The notes: generated by a model from the letters alone, not told the origin. A stretch of 41,311 nucleotides of DNA from Lysinibacillus sp. ZYM-1 (GCF_001308875.1 NZ_KQ465140.1:1-41311); one strand, 5' to 3'; numbered from the stretch's first letter, positions 32,255 through 41,196 are shown. Translations and numbers: made by a program.

Positions 32255-34086
32255 TGGGATTTTTCCAGAAACCTTTTGGCTATGAGCCGATTTTGACTAA
32301 GGACGATCTCCAACAGGTTATGAAGAAAAAGAAAGGGCCACGTGCAAGTGATTGGAAAAGTACATTGCTACGGTTATGGAAAATAGTCGATGAGCAACGA
32401 GCACTTCTGATCGTAGTCCTTTTACTAGTTATGACTAGTTCGATTTTGGCTTTGGTTGGCCCATATTTAATCGGCCAAATGATTGATAACTATGTTATGC
32501 ATGGTGAGCTTACTGGCTTAGGTAAGGGGATTGTTTTATTGATTGGCATTTATATGCTGTTAGCAGTTTCACTGTTCCTTCAAAATTTTTGGATGATTGG
32601 TATTGCTCAGCAAACGATATATAGGCTAAGAACAAGTATATTTGCGCATTTTCAACGACTGCCAATTGCGTTCTTTGATCGTCGTCAGCATGGCGAATTG
32701 ATGAGTCGTATGACAAATGATATTGAAGCTGTTAGCTCAACATTGAATAGTTCTTTTATCCAGGTGTTTTCAAGTGTACTAACGCTTGGGGGAACAGTTA
32801 TTATTATGCTGAGTTTAAGTCCACTGTTAACAATATTAACGATGACCATTATTCCCATTATGTTTTGGGCGATGCGTTGGATTACGCGTCGTACCGCTCC
32901 TTTATTTAAGGAACAACAAGCTGCTATGGGGGCACTGAACGGCATGATAGAAGAAACCATTTCCGGGCAAAGAATCGTAAAAGCTTTTTCTCAAGAAGAA
33001 CGAATGAAAGCAGAGTTTCAGGAAAAAAGCTTGCGATTAAAAAGAACAGGGTTTTGGGCACAGACATATTCAGGTTATATTCCGAAGGTCATGAACTTCT
33101 TAAATAATATGAGCTTTACAATTGTAGCGGGTATAGGGGGCGTGCTTGCTTTATATGGGCATGTGTCGATAGGGGTTATTGTTATATTCACTGAATACGC
33201 TCGGCAATTTACACGCCCATTAAATGATCTAGCGAATCAATTTAATACGGTGCTATCAGCTATTGCGGGTGCTGAGCGAGTATTTGCGTTACTGGATGAA
33301 CAACCTGAAGTAGAATCTGCCTCAGAACGAAAGCATCAGTTGTTGGGACATGTAGCATTTAAGCAAGTATATTTTAAATATGAACAAGAAGAAGAATCTT
33401 ACACATTAAAAAATGTTAATTTTAAAGTAGAGCCTGGACAGACGGTAGCGCTCGTAGGAGCAACAGGAGCTGGAAAAACGACAATCCTTCAACTTATTGC
33501 AAGATTCTATGAAGTGACAAAGGGCGAAGTATTGTTTGATGGCATTAATGTTCAGGACATTGATCGTCCATCACTGCGTTCCCAAATGGCTTTTGTATTA
33601 CAGGATCCGTTTTTATTTGAGGCATCAGTTCGAGATAATATCCGATATGGTCAATTGAATGCAAGTGATGCAGCGATTGAGGAAGCAGCTAAGCGTGCTA
33701 ATGCACACGACTTTATCATGAAGCTCAAGGATGGATACGATACCATTCTCGCTGCAGATGGACGAGAGATTTCTCAAGGCCAAAAACAATTACTATCAAT
33801 AGCACGTGCACTAATTGCAGACCCGAAAATTTTATTGTTAGATGAAGCGACAAGCAGTATTGACACAGTAACAGAAATGGCGATTCAAGAGGCACTCGAC
33901 ACACTAATGCAAGGCCGCACAAGCTTTGTTATTGCACATCGATTAAATACAGTGCATAATGCCGATATGGTTTTAGTCATGCATAAAGGAGAGTTAGTGG
34001 AAGCTGGTTCACAGCAAAAACTAATCGAATCAGGTGGTTTGTATGCTCAAATGCTTCACTCTTCCTCTCATCATCTAGAAGAATAG
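32254..34086 (+). CDS. ABC multidrug exporter half-transporter, catalytic subunit (YheH/BmrD-like)
   Basis: A 610-residue partner of the preceding exporter subunit. It has a cytosolic N-terminal extension (about 45 residues), a six-helix membrane domain (50-330) and an ATPase domain with Walker A GATGAGKTT (Lys408), Walker B LLLDEATSSID (catalytic Glu531) and switch His562 in IAHRLNTV. Its own signature is altered, ISQGQKQ instead of LSGGQ. The intact site therefore pairs this protein's Walker motifs with the partner's LSGGQ, and the degenerate site pairs the partner's Walker motifs with ISQGQ. That asymmetry is typical of BmrCD/LmrCD exporters. AGGAGG at 32237-32242 serves the start. Terminator follows. 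Confidence 0.92.
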   Translation: MGFFQKPFGYEPILTKDDLQQVMKKKKGPRASDWKSTLLRLWKIVDEQRALLIVVLLLVMTSSILALVGPYLIGQMIDNYVMHGELTGLGKGIVLLIGIYMLLAVSLFLQNFWMIGIAQQTIYRLRTSIFAHFQRLPIAFFDRRQHGELMSRMTNDIEAVSSTLNSSFIQVFSSVLTLGGTVIIMLSLSPLLTILTMTIIPIMFWAMRWITRRTAPLFKEQQAAMGALNGMIEETISGQRIVKAFSQEERMKAEFQEKSLRLKRTGFWAQTYSGYIPKVMNFLNNMSFTIVAGIGGVLALYGHVSIGVIVIFTEYARQFTRPLNDLANQFNTVLSAIAGAERVFALLDEQPEVESASERKHQLLGHVAFKQVYFKYEQEEESYTLKNVNFKVEPGQTVALVGATGAGKTTILQLIARFYEVTKGEVLFDGINVQDIDRPSLRSQMAFVLQDPFLFEASVRDNIRYGQLNASDAAIEEAAKRANAHDFIMKLKDGYDTILAADGREISQGQKQLLSIARALIADPKILLLDEATSSIDTVTEMAIQEALDTLMQGRTSFVIAHRLNTVHNADMVLVMHKGELVEAGSQQKLIESGGLYAQMLHSSSHHLEE

Positions 34087-34104
34087 CGATTAATAACTAC
34101 TATC

Positions 34105-34139
34105 AAAAGAGTAATTTCATTTGAAATTACTCTTTTTTA
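34105..34139 (+). terminator. Terminator of the ABC exporter operon
   Basis: A perfect 14-bp stem AAAAGAGTAATTTC (34105-34118)/GAAATTACTCTTTT (34123-34136) with an ATTT loop is followed by TT. Confidence 0.92.
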
Positions 34140-34456
34140 GTAGCGTTAATAAATGTTATTAATTTGAATAAATAGTATAATTAATATAAAAAAGTAGGGA
34201 ATAGTATATAGTTTGAAAGTAACTAGGTAAAAAGATTAAGTAATGACAATTTAAAGTGTTTATTAGATTATTTTATATCTAGAATTCATAGTAAATTTTA
34301 GTCGTTTTAATGAATTTTTATAGTAAAAATCCTTTTATTATTTGACTATTTGAAGTAAAATTCTGATTAATAGAGGGTATCAATTTATTTAGTTGCCAGC
34401 TTATTTTTATTATTGCTACAATAGGGCAATAGTCTGATACAGGAACGGAGTAAACA
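34140..34456. other. AT-rich intergenic region
   Basis: Very AT-rich sequence without a credible ORF. Apart from the promoter at its right end I see no repeat, hairpin or gene remnant in it. Confidence 0.5.
34393..34422 (+). promoter_or_regulatory. Sigma-A promoter of the GNAT gene
   Basis: TTGCCA (34393-34398) and TACAAT (34417-34422) are separated by 18 bp, one mismatch each. The predicted transcription start is near 34429, 28 bp before the ATG. Confidence 0.6.
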
Positions 34457-35323
34457 ATGAATATTTCAGTGATGACAGTGTCTTTCCCATTGGATGGAGA
34501 AACATTAAAGGAAGTAAAATTATTATGTGAAGAAGCGACAATCCATGATTATCGAGTATACGAGACTATTATGAATGTGCCGATGGCTAGCTCTTTCGAA
34601 TCGAAAGGCTTTATGGTATTAGCGTATGAGGATGAGCAGGATTTGTTAGTTGGGGCTGCAAGTGCCATTGATATGATAGGGCTCCATACATATGAGTGGT
34701 CACTAGTGGTGACACCTGCATACCGCCAAAAGGGGATTGGAACTGCATTAGTTGAAGGTATACAAGTTGGGCTAAAGGAACGAGCAGCAGAGGGGCAATT
34801 GGCTGTTATTATTGACGGTTCCCCATATGGACACACATTTATTGAAAATAAAGATTATGTTTACAGCTTTTCTGAAGCAACCTTAGAAACAAAAGCAGAG
34901 CCTGTAACATTACAAACCGATATTAACATTCTTCCCTATGACGGCGAACAGGCTGAGCTGATTACTATCTATAGTGAGGCTTTTGGTGATTTACCAGAAG
35001 AATCAACAGAACTTATCGCTTTTAATACGTCCACTAATGGACGAAAGCTATGGGTTGCTTATCGAGATGGAGGAGTTGTTGGAACTGTGACGACAGCTCA
35101 GGAAAATGAAATACAATGGGTGACCGCACTTGCTGTTCATCCAAATTGTGAAGGCCAAGGTATTGGAACGGCATTACTTTCATTTTCGAAGGATTATGCG
35201 AGTAAAACAGGCGCAGCATTCGTGATGTTAGATGTTGAAGTAGACAATAAAAAAGCGATATCTGTCTATGAAAAGGCAGGTTTCATGAAGGCACAGCAAA
35301 TTGATTATTATGTAAAACAATAG
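34457..35323 (+). CDS. Tandem GNAT-family N-acetyltransferase
   Basis: A 288-residue protein made of two GNAT folds. The N-terminal copy (about 5-130) has the acetyl-CoA loop as SLVVTPAYRQKGIGTALVEG. The C-terminal copy (about 150-285) has VTALAVHPNCEGQGIGTALLSF followed by VEVDNKKAISVYEKAGF, the usual end of the fold. Both Q/RxxGxG/A loops look functional. Such proteins transfer an acetyl group from acetyl-CoA to an amine on a small molecule, peptide or antibiotic, and the substrate is unknown. The start is ATG after CGGAG. It is a single-gene unit with a promoter upstream and a terminator downstream. Confidence 0.87.
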   Translation: MNISVMTVSFPLDGETLKEVKLLCEEATIHDYRVYETIMNVPMASSFESKGFMVLAYEDEQDLLVGAASAIDMIGLHTYEWSLVVTPAYRQKGIGTALVEGIQVGLKERAAEGQLAVIIDGSPYGHTFIENKDYVYSFSEATLETKAEPVTLQTDINILPYDGEQAELITIYSEAFGDLPEESTELIAFNTSTNGRKLWVAYRDGGVVGTVTTAQENEIQWVTALAVHPNCEGQGIGTALLSFSKDYASKTGAAFVMLDVEVDNKKAISVYEKAGFMKAQQIDYYVKQ

Positions 35324-35327
35324 TAAC

Positions 35328-35371
35328 AAGGGCGGGGGAGTGAATTTTAAAATCAATTCAGCGCCCTTTTT
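35328..35371 (+). terminator. Terminator after the GNAT gene
   Basis: AAGGGCG (35328-35334) pairs with CGCCCTT (35362-35368) and an inner TGAATT/AATTCA extends the hairpin. It is followed by TTT. Confidence 0.8.
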
Positions 35372-35431
35372 AGCATAATTGCGTACTATCTTCATATAGT
35401 ATTAATAAGCTTTATGAAAGGAGTCGTGATC

Positions 35432-35554
35432 ATGCGCATGCCAGCATTGCCTAAAAAGAAGTCTCCTCCGAAGGAAGCGCCTAGTTCATGGTGGAAAGTG
35501 GTTAAGGCCTATCTATCAAAAGGGAAGTTCTATCGATTACCACCAAGAAATTGA
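35432..35554 (+). CDS. Small basic peptide, 40 aa, unknown function
   Basis: ATG at 35432 is preceded by AAAGGAG at about 9 nt and opens a 40-codon frame. The product starts MRMPALPKKKSPPKEAP and continues SSWWKVVKAYLSKGKFYRLP, ending PRN. It has a proline/lysine-rich start, a short amphipathic helix with two tryptophans and a basic tail (about 11 Lys/Arg), with no transmembrane segment. It sits between two terminators with its own leader, which argues for a real, independently transcribed gene rather than chance. I do not recognise the family. Membrane-surface or nucleic-acid binding would fit its composition (inference). Confidence 0.6.
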   Translation: MRMPALPKKKSPPKEAPSSWWKVVKAYLSKGKFYRLPPRN

Positions 35555-35564
35555 TGATGTATAA

Positions 35565-35590
35565 AAAAAGTCGCCCAATAGCGACTTTTT
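35565..35590. terminator. Bidirectional terminator
   Basis: A perfect 10-bp stem AAAAAGTCGC (35565-35574)/GCGACTTTTT (35581-35590) with loop CCAATA lies between the small peptide gene and helD. Confidence 0.92.
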
Positions 35591-37817
35591 AATTTTCTAA
35601 TAAAAATGTATTTTTGGATGGACCTATTAAGTAAAGTTCATGCATTGCTCGTGTGAGTGCTACATAAAGTAGCTTTCGATCAATGGCCGTGTCGTAAAAG
35701 GGAGTATCAAACGCAGCTACGATAACGGCATCAAATTCAAGTCCTTTAGCTAGATGGCTTGGAACAACCAGCAACATTTCCTGATTAATAGATTCATTTT
35801 CAGTTAATAGCTGTGAAGGCAGTTGGTTGGCCTTTAAATCTTGTTGCATAGTTATTGCTTCAGCGGTAGTTTTGCATATCAAGGCAATTGATCGATGTCC
35901 GTACTGACGAATCGTTTCAAATATTTCTTTAATTTTTAAGGCATCAAATTGATCCGCTTGAATAAAGCTTGGTACATTGCCATGACGAACAACTGGCTCT
36001 ACTAAAGGAAGTTGTTCATCCATTTTTGCTAAAATTCGATTGGCAACTTCCATAATTTCGATGGTTGTTCGATAGCTTTTTTGCAAAGTTCGAAAGCTTG
36101 CTCGGGGGAATAAACTTTGGACAGGCTCCCAAGCAGTTAATGAACGATAGCTATGAATTCCTTGAGCTAAATCACCAACCATTGTAAACATATCTGTATC
36201 AAGACCTGTTTTTAAAGCAGCAAGCTGAAATAGACTATAGTCTTGTACTTCATCGATAAAGACAACGCGCATTTTCCATTCATCCGCAATGCCTTTTATG
36301 CGTGCCTGTAAATAATAAAGTGCAGCTAGATCTTCAAGTACCCATTGTTCTTTACGATGTACCAGTAAAAATTGTTGTTGTTCTAGGTAATGCCATTCAG
36401 GAGCCAGCTCGGCTAAGAGTTCCGCATTGGTGAGAAGCGAACGATAGAGCGTTTTAATGTTATGTTTGGAAAAGCGGCGCATATACACAGTTGCGGTTGA
36501 TTTTGCTTCTTTTTCAATGGCAGGAATTCGCTCATCTCGTTCATCGATAAATTTTGTTACGACACGTCGACGTTTCTCATCATCTCTAATACCATTTAAA
36601 GCCTTACCAAGTGCTTCGTCATATTTTTTATGCAGTGTAGCTAAGACAGCCTGCTTTTTCTGACGAGCATGGCTTGCTAACACTTTTTTTATATGTGCAA
36701 GCCGTTTTTCGATAGGCATATAAGAAAATTCATATAAAAACAGCTTCTTAAGATGAGAGGCTCTCATAATACAGTATCTTTCAATATAAACATCTTCAAA
36801 TTGCTCTGCAATATCTTGCTCTAGCTTCTGAACGTAGCGTTCGATAACATCTCGATAATATAGAGAGCCCTTCATTTCAGCAATCCAGGCTGATGGCTGA
36901 TGATTTCCTCCAGCAACAAGTGATTCTAATTGCTCATTAGGATTTTGAAGTTTTAGTTTTAATTTAGTGGCGGAAAGGACGTAGTCTGTAAAAGTAGTTT
37001 GGCATATTTTATCGACACCTAGCTCTGGTAAGACATCACCAATATAATCGATAAATAACCTATTCGGTGCTAAAATCATGAGCTGTTCAGGATTAAAATG
37101 TTCGCCCATTGTGTAGAGGAAATAGGATATTCGGTGTAGGGCTATGGTGGTTTTTCCACTACCTGCGGCTCCTTGGACAATAATTGGTTGACGAAGATGT
37201 GCGCGAATAATTTCATTTTGCTCTTTTTGGATTGTCGAGACAATTTCGGTTAGACGGACATCTGCTTTTCCAGCCAATGCTTCTTGCAAGAGTTCATCGT
37301 TCGTAGTTAAGTCAATATCACGTATATCGAGTAACTCGCCATTTTCTATTTTATATTGTCTCTTAGCAAACAGATGCCCTTTATGAATTTCACCACGGAC
37401 ATCGTACTCCATATCACCAAGGCGACCGTCATAATAGACATTAGCTACTGGTGAACGCCAATCAACAATAATTGGCTCATGTGTTTCACGATGAAACAAC
37501 GAGGTTTTCCCAATGTAAAGAAATTCTTGAGGATCACCTGTTTTTTGAAAATGGATCCTGGCAAAATAAGGCTTCTTTTGAACAGCTTCTAATCCTTCTT
37601 TTTGATGACGAGCCATTTCAAAGAATCGTGCATTTGTTAAGATGTTTAAATAACTCAAACTCGAATCTAAGTAATCAAGATCTGCCATCGATTTTCGAAT
37701 ATTTTCTTGAGCGGATTGTAAATCTCTTTGTGATTCATTTAATATTTGTTGCATATAACTTTGGGTATACGCTAATCGCTCTACTTCAGCCTGAAAATCA
37801 GGATGTTTTACAGTCAT
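35589..37817 (-). CDS. helD: RNA polymerase recycling motor ATPase HelD
   Basis: A 742-residue UvrD/Rep-like superfamily 1 ATPase of the HelD type (B. subtilis HelD 774), which removes stalled RNA polymerase from DNA and aids recycling. The N-terminal antiparallel coiled coil (about 1-75) reaches into the polymerase. Walker A is VQGAAGSGKTTIALHRISYFLY near residue 225, Walker B is VVFIDEVQDYS near 517, motif III is TMVGDLAQGIHSYR, and the C-terminal motifs are LAKGLEFDAVIV and LLYVALTRAMHELYLIG. All ATPase motifs are intact. A GTG four codons upstream overlaps the AGGAGGTG ribosome binding site, so the ATG at 37817 is preferred. Monocistronic, divergent from the phosphodiesterase gene. Confidence 0.93.
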   Translation of the reverse strand: MTVKHPDFQAEVERLAYTQSYMQQILNESQRDLQSAQENIRKSMADLDYLDSSLSYLNILTNARFFEMARHQKEGLEAVQKKPYFARIHFQKTGDPQEFLYIGKTSLFHRETHEPIIVDWRSPVANVYYDGRLGDMEYDVRGEIHKGHLFAKRQYKIENGELLDIRDIDLTTNDELLQEALAGKADVRLTEIVSTIQKEQNEIIRAHLRQPIIVQGAAGSGKTTIALHRISYFLYTMGEHFNPEQLMILAPNRLFIDYIGDVLPELGVDKICQTTFTDYVLSATKLKLKLQNPNEQLESLVAGGNHQPSAWIAEMKGSLYYRDVIERYVQKLEQDIAEQFEDVYIERYCIMRASHLKKLFLYEFSYMPIEKRLAHIKKVLASHARQKKQAVLATLHKKYDEALGKALNGIRDDEKRRRVVTKFIDERDERIPAIEKEAKSTATVYMRRFSKHNIKTLYRSLLTNAELLAELAPEWHYLEQQQFLLVHRKEQWVLEDLAALYYLQARIKGIADEWKMRVVFIDEVQDYSLFQLAALKTGLDTDMFTMVGDLAQGIHSYRSLTAWEPVQSLFPRASFRTLQKSYRTTIEIMEVANRILAKMDEQLPLVEPVVRHGNVPSFIQADQFDALKIKEIFETIRQYGHRSIALICKTTAEAITMQQDLKANQLPSQLLTENESINQEMLLVVPSHLAKGLEFDAVIVAAFDTPFYDTAIDRKLLYVALTRAMHELYLIGPSKNTFLLEN

Positions 37818-37863
37818 TTTTTTTAGCACCTCCTAGGTACTTACAATTTCAAAGTAGATTATC

Positions 37864-37892
37864 ATACTACTATATATAATATTTACCATCAA
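37864..37892 (-). promoter_or_regulatory. Candidate promoter of helD
   Basis: On the minus strand TTGATG (37892-37887) and TAGTAT (37869-37864) are spaced by 17 bp, about 50 bp before the start codon. Two mismatches in each box. Confidence 0.4.
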
Positions 37893-37972
37893 GTGAAAGC
37901 TTAAAAGCTGATTATGTTACGATTATATTGAGGTTTGGAAATATTGTTACCTTAAAAAGGAGGTTAATAATT

Positions 37973-38689
37973 TTGGATATTTTTGCACATAGAGGTGTTT
38001 CTGCTAACTACCCTGAAAATACAATTGTTGCATTTCAAGCAGCATCTGAGCTTCCTATCGCAGGTATTGAGCTAGATGTTCATTTAACAGCAGATAAAGA
38101 GGTAGTTGTCATTCATGATGAAACAATTGATCGTACCTCCAATGGTTCAGGCTATATAAAAGATTTTACATTACAACAATTACGTACATTTGATTTTGGT
38201 TCATGGTACTCACTAGATTATAGTGGAGAAGTGATCCCAACGTTAGGGGAAGTATTAGAACTTTTTGCTGGTACAAACCACCGTATTAACATCGAGCTAA
38301 AAACAGATGTGTTTGCATATGAAGGGATTGAGGCACTTGTACTTAAGGAAGTAGCTGCTCAACAAATGACAGAGAGGGTCATAATTTCTTCTTTTAATCA
38401 TGAGTCGTTGCAAACAGTCTCACAAATAGCGCCATATATTGAAAGTGCTGCATTGTTTGCAGAGGTTTTAGTGGATTTTACTACTTACATTTCTCTCATT
38501 CCCTCTAAAGCTATGCATGTTAGTTTACCAACAGCGTATCGCAAATCAATTAAACTAGCGCTCGCCGAAGGAGCAACTGTACGTGTTTATACAGTCAATG
38601 AGCAGCAAGATGCTCGATATCTACAGCAGCTTGGGATACAAGCGATATTTACTGATGATCCGGAGAAAATGTTAGTAGCCCTTAGTTAG
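37973..38689 (+). CDS. Glycerophosphodiester phosphodiesterase (UgpQ/GlpQ-like), TTG start
   Basis: A 238-residue cytosolic-type glycerophosphodiester phosphodiesterase, splitting glycerophosphodiesters into glycerol-3-phosphate and an alcohol. Metal and catalytic residues sit in the expected motifs: FAHRGVSANYPENT at residues 3-16, then IELDVHLTADKEVVVIHDETIDRTSNGSG near 34-62, INIELKTD near 105 and VRVYTVNEQQ near 200. There is no signal peptide. The frame extends 15 codons upstream to another TTG, but AAGGAGG lies 9 nt before the TTG at 37973, and the family begins directly with the HRG motif. The start is therefore TTG, giving weaker initiation. Confidence 0.9.
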   Translation: MDIFAHRGVSANYPENTIVAFQAASELPIAGIELDVHLTADKEVVVIHDETIDRTSNGSGYIKDFTLQQLRTFDFGSWYSLDYSGEVIPTLGEVLELFAGTNHRINIELKTDVFAYEGIEALVLKEVAAQQMTERVIISSFNHESLQTVSQIAPYIESAALFAEVLVDFTTYISLIPSKAMHVSLPTAYRKSIKLALAEGATVRVYTVNEQQDARYLQQLGIQAIFTDDPEKMLVALS

Positions 38690-38721
38690 AGCAACATGAG
38701 GGTGAGTGAAGGGCGCTCGAC

Positions 38722-38761
38722 TTCCGTGGAATGACTATCTAAGTAATACCCACGGAAAGCG
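38722..38761. repeat. Hairpin with degenerate copy of the GC-rich intergenic repeat
   Basis: TTCCGTGG (38722-38729) pairs perfectly with CCACGGAA (38750-38757) across a 20-nt loop. The segment CCCACGGAAAGCG (38749-38761) matches, with one difference in 13, the reverse complement of CGCTTTCCGCGGG at 41294-41306. This suggests a decayed copy of the same repeat family. Confidence 0.5.
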
Positions 38762-38782
38762 GCGTCTTCTATAAGGTTAGCA

Positions 38783-39814
38783 TTACCATTTTGCCCGATG
38801 TTCCTCAATACATCCGAGCATTTGTTGAATAACCAATGTTTCACCATTGTCGAGCAAAATGGAACCGTCATAATAACCAAATAATTGGTGTACTTCTGAT
38901 TTAACCAGTTTAGCATTTGTATAGGCTACACGTTCAAAAAACGGAGAGAAGGTTAATGAAACTTGATGGGAGAATTTAGTTTTTACTTTCCAGCGTTGCA
39001 TATAATCTTCTGAATTATAATCAAACAATAAATCCTCATGTATTTTTGTCATTTTACCATCAACAAAAATAGCATTTTCAGTCATACCAGTGCCATCTGT
39101 CCATTTTCCTCCTAAATTAAGTCCAATTCGTCTTCCACGGACCCGTTGAGAGGCCATTCCCCAATTCCATAATGCTTCACGTGGCCATACCCCTCGGCCG
39201 TAATCTAAGACAGCGAAATTCTCTTCAGCTGAGAAATTATAACGACGAGTACCAATTGTGACAACACCTGAAGTTGGGAGTATATGGTGCTTACCTGTAA
39301 ATTGAAATGTTTTACGATTCCAAGGGATAACAACATTTAAGGTTTCATCTGTTGGTGGATGCTGAATGATGAGCTTTGCACGTAAAATATCTCCATCAAA
39401 GTTTGGAATGGAAACGGATAGATGGGTTTCACTTTGTACATGTAGTATATCAATCATCATTTCGCTATTTTTAAACGATACGGATTCTAAAACCTGTGTA
39501 GGCATTTTTAATTTACCACCGAAGGGAATGGTAATCGTTTTTTCGAAATAGCGCTGCGTTTCATATTCAAGGAAATAGACGAAGCAGACTGCTGCATAAT
39601 CTAGATGACTAATCGTAGCGGAAAATAAGATTTCGTCACCATAGACACACCAATAGTTCCATTTCTTTTTGCGCATGAGATGGCCGCTTAAATTACTGTT
39701 AATAAGAGGCTTACGTGCGAATCCAATGGCTGCTGGATTTAAATTACCTTTTTTATCGCATAAAAGAGTAGGCTGTAAAATTTCTTTCTCAGCATGCTGC
39801 TTCACATTTAACAT
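38783..39814 (-). CDS. DUF2804 domain-containing protein
   Basis: A 343-residue protein covering the DUF2804 family (PF10974), which is uncharacterised. It begins with the family's short leader (LQPTLLCDKKGNLNPAAIGFARKPLI) and has NYWCVYGDEILFSATISHLDYAA near residue 53. The most conserved block is AVLDYGRGVWPREALWNWGMASQ near 205, followed by IGLNLGGKWTDGTGMTENAIFVDG. The fold is predicted to be beta-rich, with no signal peptide or helix bundle. The start is ATG at 39814 after AGAAGGGATG. It is convergent with the phosphodiesterase gene and divergent from the amidase-like gene. Function unknown. Confidence 0.85.
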   Translation of the reverse strand: MLNVKQHAEKEILQPTLLCDKKGNLNPAAIGFARKPLINSNLSGHLMRKKKWNYWCVYGDEILFSATISHLDYAAVCFVYFLEYETQRYFEKTITIPFGGKLKMPTQVLESVSFKNSEMMIDILHVQSETHLSVSIPNFDGDILRAKLIIQHPPTDETLNVVIPWNRKTFQFTGKHHILPTSGVVTIGTRRYNFSAEENFAVLDYGRGVWPREALWNWGMASQRVRGRRIGLNLGGKWTDGTGMTENAIFVDGKMTKIHEDLLFDYNSEDYMQRWKVKTKFSHQVSLTFSPFFERVAYTNAKLVKSEVHQLFGYYDGSILLDNGETLVIQQMLGCIEEHRAKW

Positions 39815-39987
39815 CCCTTCTGGTCATAAAATAAATTCACACATTTCTTATATTCTTATTGTAGCAAAAATGTCCTTGAAAATGGAAAGGAACACGCTGA
39901 GTATAACTATTTTCAACAAGAATATGAGTAAGGACCTAACTAATAGAAATACTTGAAGAGACATATGATGGCATGAGGAGGGGATGT

Positions 39988-40482
39988 ATGGCAAAGATTT
40001 ATAATAGGCAAGCTGCTGTACAGTACGCCAATTTATGGTGGAATAGACGCAATCCAGCTTTTCCTAACTTTGATGTAGACTGCACGAACTATATATCTCA
40101 ATGTTTACTTGCGGGTGGGGCACCAATGCGAGGAGCACCCAGTAGAGATAAAGGCTGGTGGATTCAACAGGGAAATTGGAGCTTTAGCTGGTCTGTTGCT
40201 CATTCTTTAAGATGGTATTTAGAAGGATCAACTATTGGATTGAAGGGTACACGTGTTCAAACAGCTGAAGAATTAGAGCTTGGAGACGTTATTTTTTATG
40301 ATTTCCAAGGAAATGGAAAAATTGATCACTCTGTTATTGTCACAAGTATTCAAAACGGCATTCCTTATGTGAATGCTCATACTTCGGATAGTATTAATCG
40401 ACCGTATTTTTACGAGGATTCCACTGCTTATACGCCGAGTATGACTTACTTTTTCTATCATATAGATGACAGCTTTGCTTAA
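39988..40482 (+). CDS. Amidase domain-containing protein (Amidase_6, PF12671)
   Basis: A 164-residue protein of the Amidase_6 family, a papain-like Cys/His hydrolase fold common in Bacillales. YNRQAAVQYANLWWNRRNPAF leads to the catalytic Cys in DVDCTNYISQCLLAGG near residue 33. The catalytic His is in GKIDHSVIVTS near 112, and VNAHTSDSINRPYF follows. The enzyme is expected to cut an amide or peptide bond, perhaps in cell-wall material, but no signal peptide is seen here, so it would act inside the cell or in the spore. An ATG at 39973 precedes an internal AGGAGGGG, so the ATG at 39988 is the start. Confidence 0.85.
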   Translation: MAKIYNRQAAVQYANLWWNRRNPAFPNFDVDCTNYISQCLLAGGAPMRGAPSRDKGWWIQQGNWSFSWSVAHSLRWYLEGSTIGLKGTRVQTAEELELGDVIFYDFQGNGKIDHSVIVTSIQNGIPYVNAHTSDSINRPYFYEDSTAYTPSMTYFFYHIDDSFA

Positions 40483-40579
40483 TAAGAGATAGTGTTAAAG
40501 CATATCATTTTATGATAATGTGGAAGATAGAAGAGATAAACTCTAATATGTTGTCTTGTGGTAGAAGGAGAATGGATAT

Positions 40580-41152
40580 ATGAGCGAACAATTTTTATCT
40601 GTTAGAGATGCAATTATTCAACGTCGTTCCATTAAAAAGTTTAATGGTCAACCTGTAGATCGTGACGATTTAATGGCTGTTATCGACGATGCAGTTTGGG
40701 CGCCCAACCACGGTAACCGTGAGCCTTGGCGTTTAGTTGTAGCCTGTGGTAAGGAATTAGAAGATCTACATCATTTATTACGCGACCTAACAATTCCAAA
40801 ATGGCAGGAATTTTCAAGCGAAGATTTGGCAAAGCAAATGATGAAATTTACATTACCTGGTGGCTATGCTTTTGTTATCGTGCCTGAGGATGCTCGTCAA
40901 AAAGAACGTTTAGAAGATTACGCAGCAGCAAGTATTTTTATTCAAAATATGCAACTACTAGCGTGGGATAGAGGGATAGGCTCTTGCTGGAAAACACCAG
41001 CCTTCTTAGACAATCCAAAGTTCCGCGAGGCCTTAAAGGTGCAGCCTGGTGAGCGTGTCATTGCAATGTTACAAGTTGGTTATTTTGATGAAGTACCAAA
41101 AGGAAAAGAACGTAAAAAATCAGCCGAAGTTGTTACGGTTTTTGGCGAATAA
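40580..41152 (+). CDS. Nitroreductase family protein (YfhC-like)
   Basis: A 190-residue FMN-dependent oxidoreductase of the nitroreductase superfamily. VRDAIIQRRSIKKFNGQPV at the N-terminus carries the Arg-Arg-Ser FMN-phosphate motif. WAPNHGNREPWRLVVA near residue 38 is the second FMN-contact block. GIGSCWKTPAFLDNPKFREALKVQPGERVIAMLQVGY near 130-165 closes the fold. The NHGNREPW variant resembles B. subtilis YfhC. Such enzymes reduce nitroaromatics, quinones or unsaturated carbonyls with NAD(P)H; the natural substrate is unknown. The start is ATG after AGAAGGAGA. Two hairpin terminators follow. Confidence 0.85.
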   Translation: MSEQFLSVRDAIIQRRSIKKFNGQPVDRDDLMAVIDDAVWAPNHGNREPWRLVVACGKELEDLHHLLRDLTIPKWQEFSSEDLAKQMMKFTLPGGYAFVIVPEDARQKERLEDYAAASIFIQNMQLLAWDRGIGSCWKTPAFLDNPKFREALKVQPGERVIAMLQVGYFDEVPKGKERKKSAEVVTVFGE

Positions 41153-41163
41153 TCACACAAAGA

Positions 41164-41194
41164 AAATCCCCTCACTGAAAATGTGAGGGGATTT
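41164..41194 (+). terminator. First hairpin terminator after nitroreductase gene
   Basis: A perfect 12-bp stem AAATCCCCTCAC (41164-41175)/GTGAGGGGATTT (41183-41194) with a 7-nt loop. The trailing T-run is short (ATTTC). Confidence 0.8.
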
Positions 41195-41196
41195 CA

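Noticed and set aside
37472..37879. 135-codon ORF antisense to the 5' end of helD
   Set aside because: It lies opposite a well-supported gene, lacks a ribosome binding site and runs into the helD promoter region.
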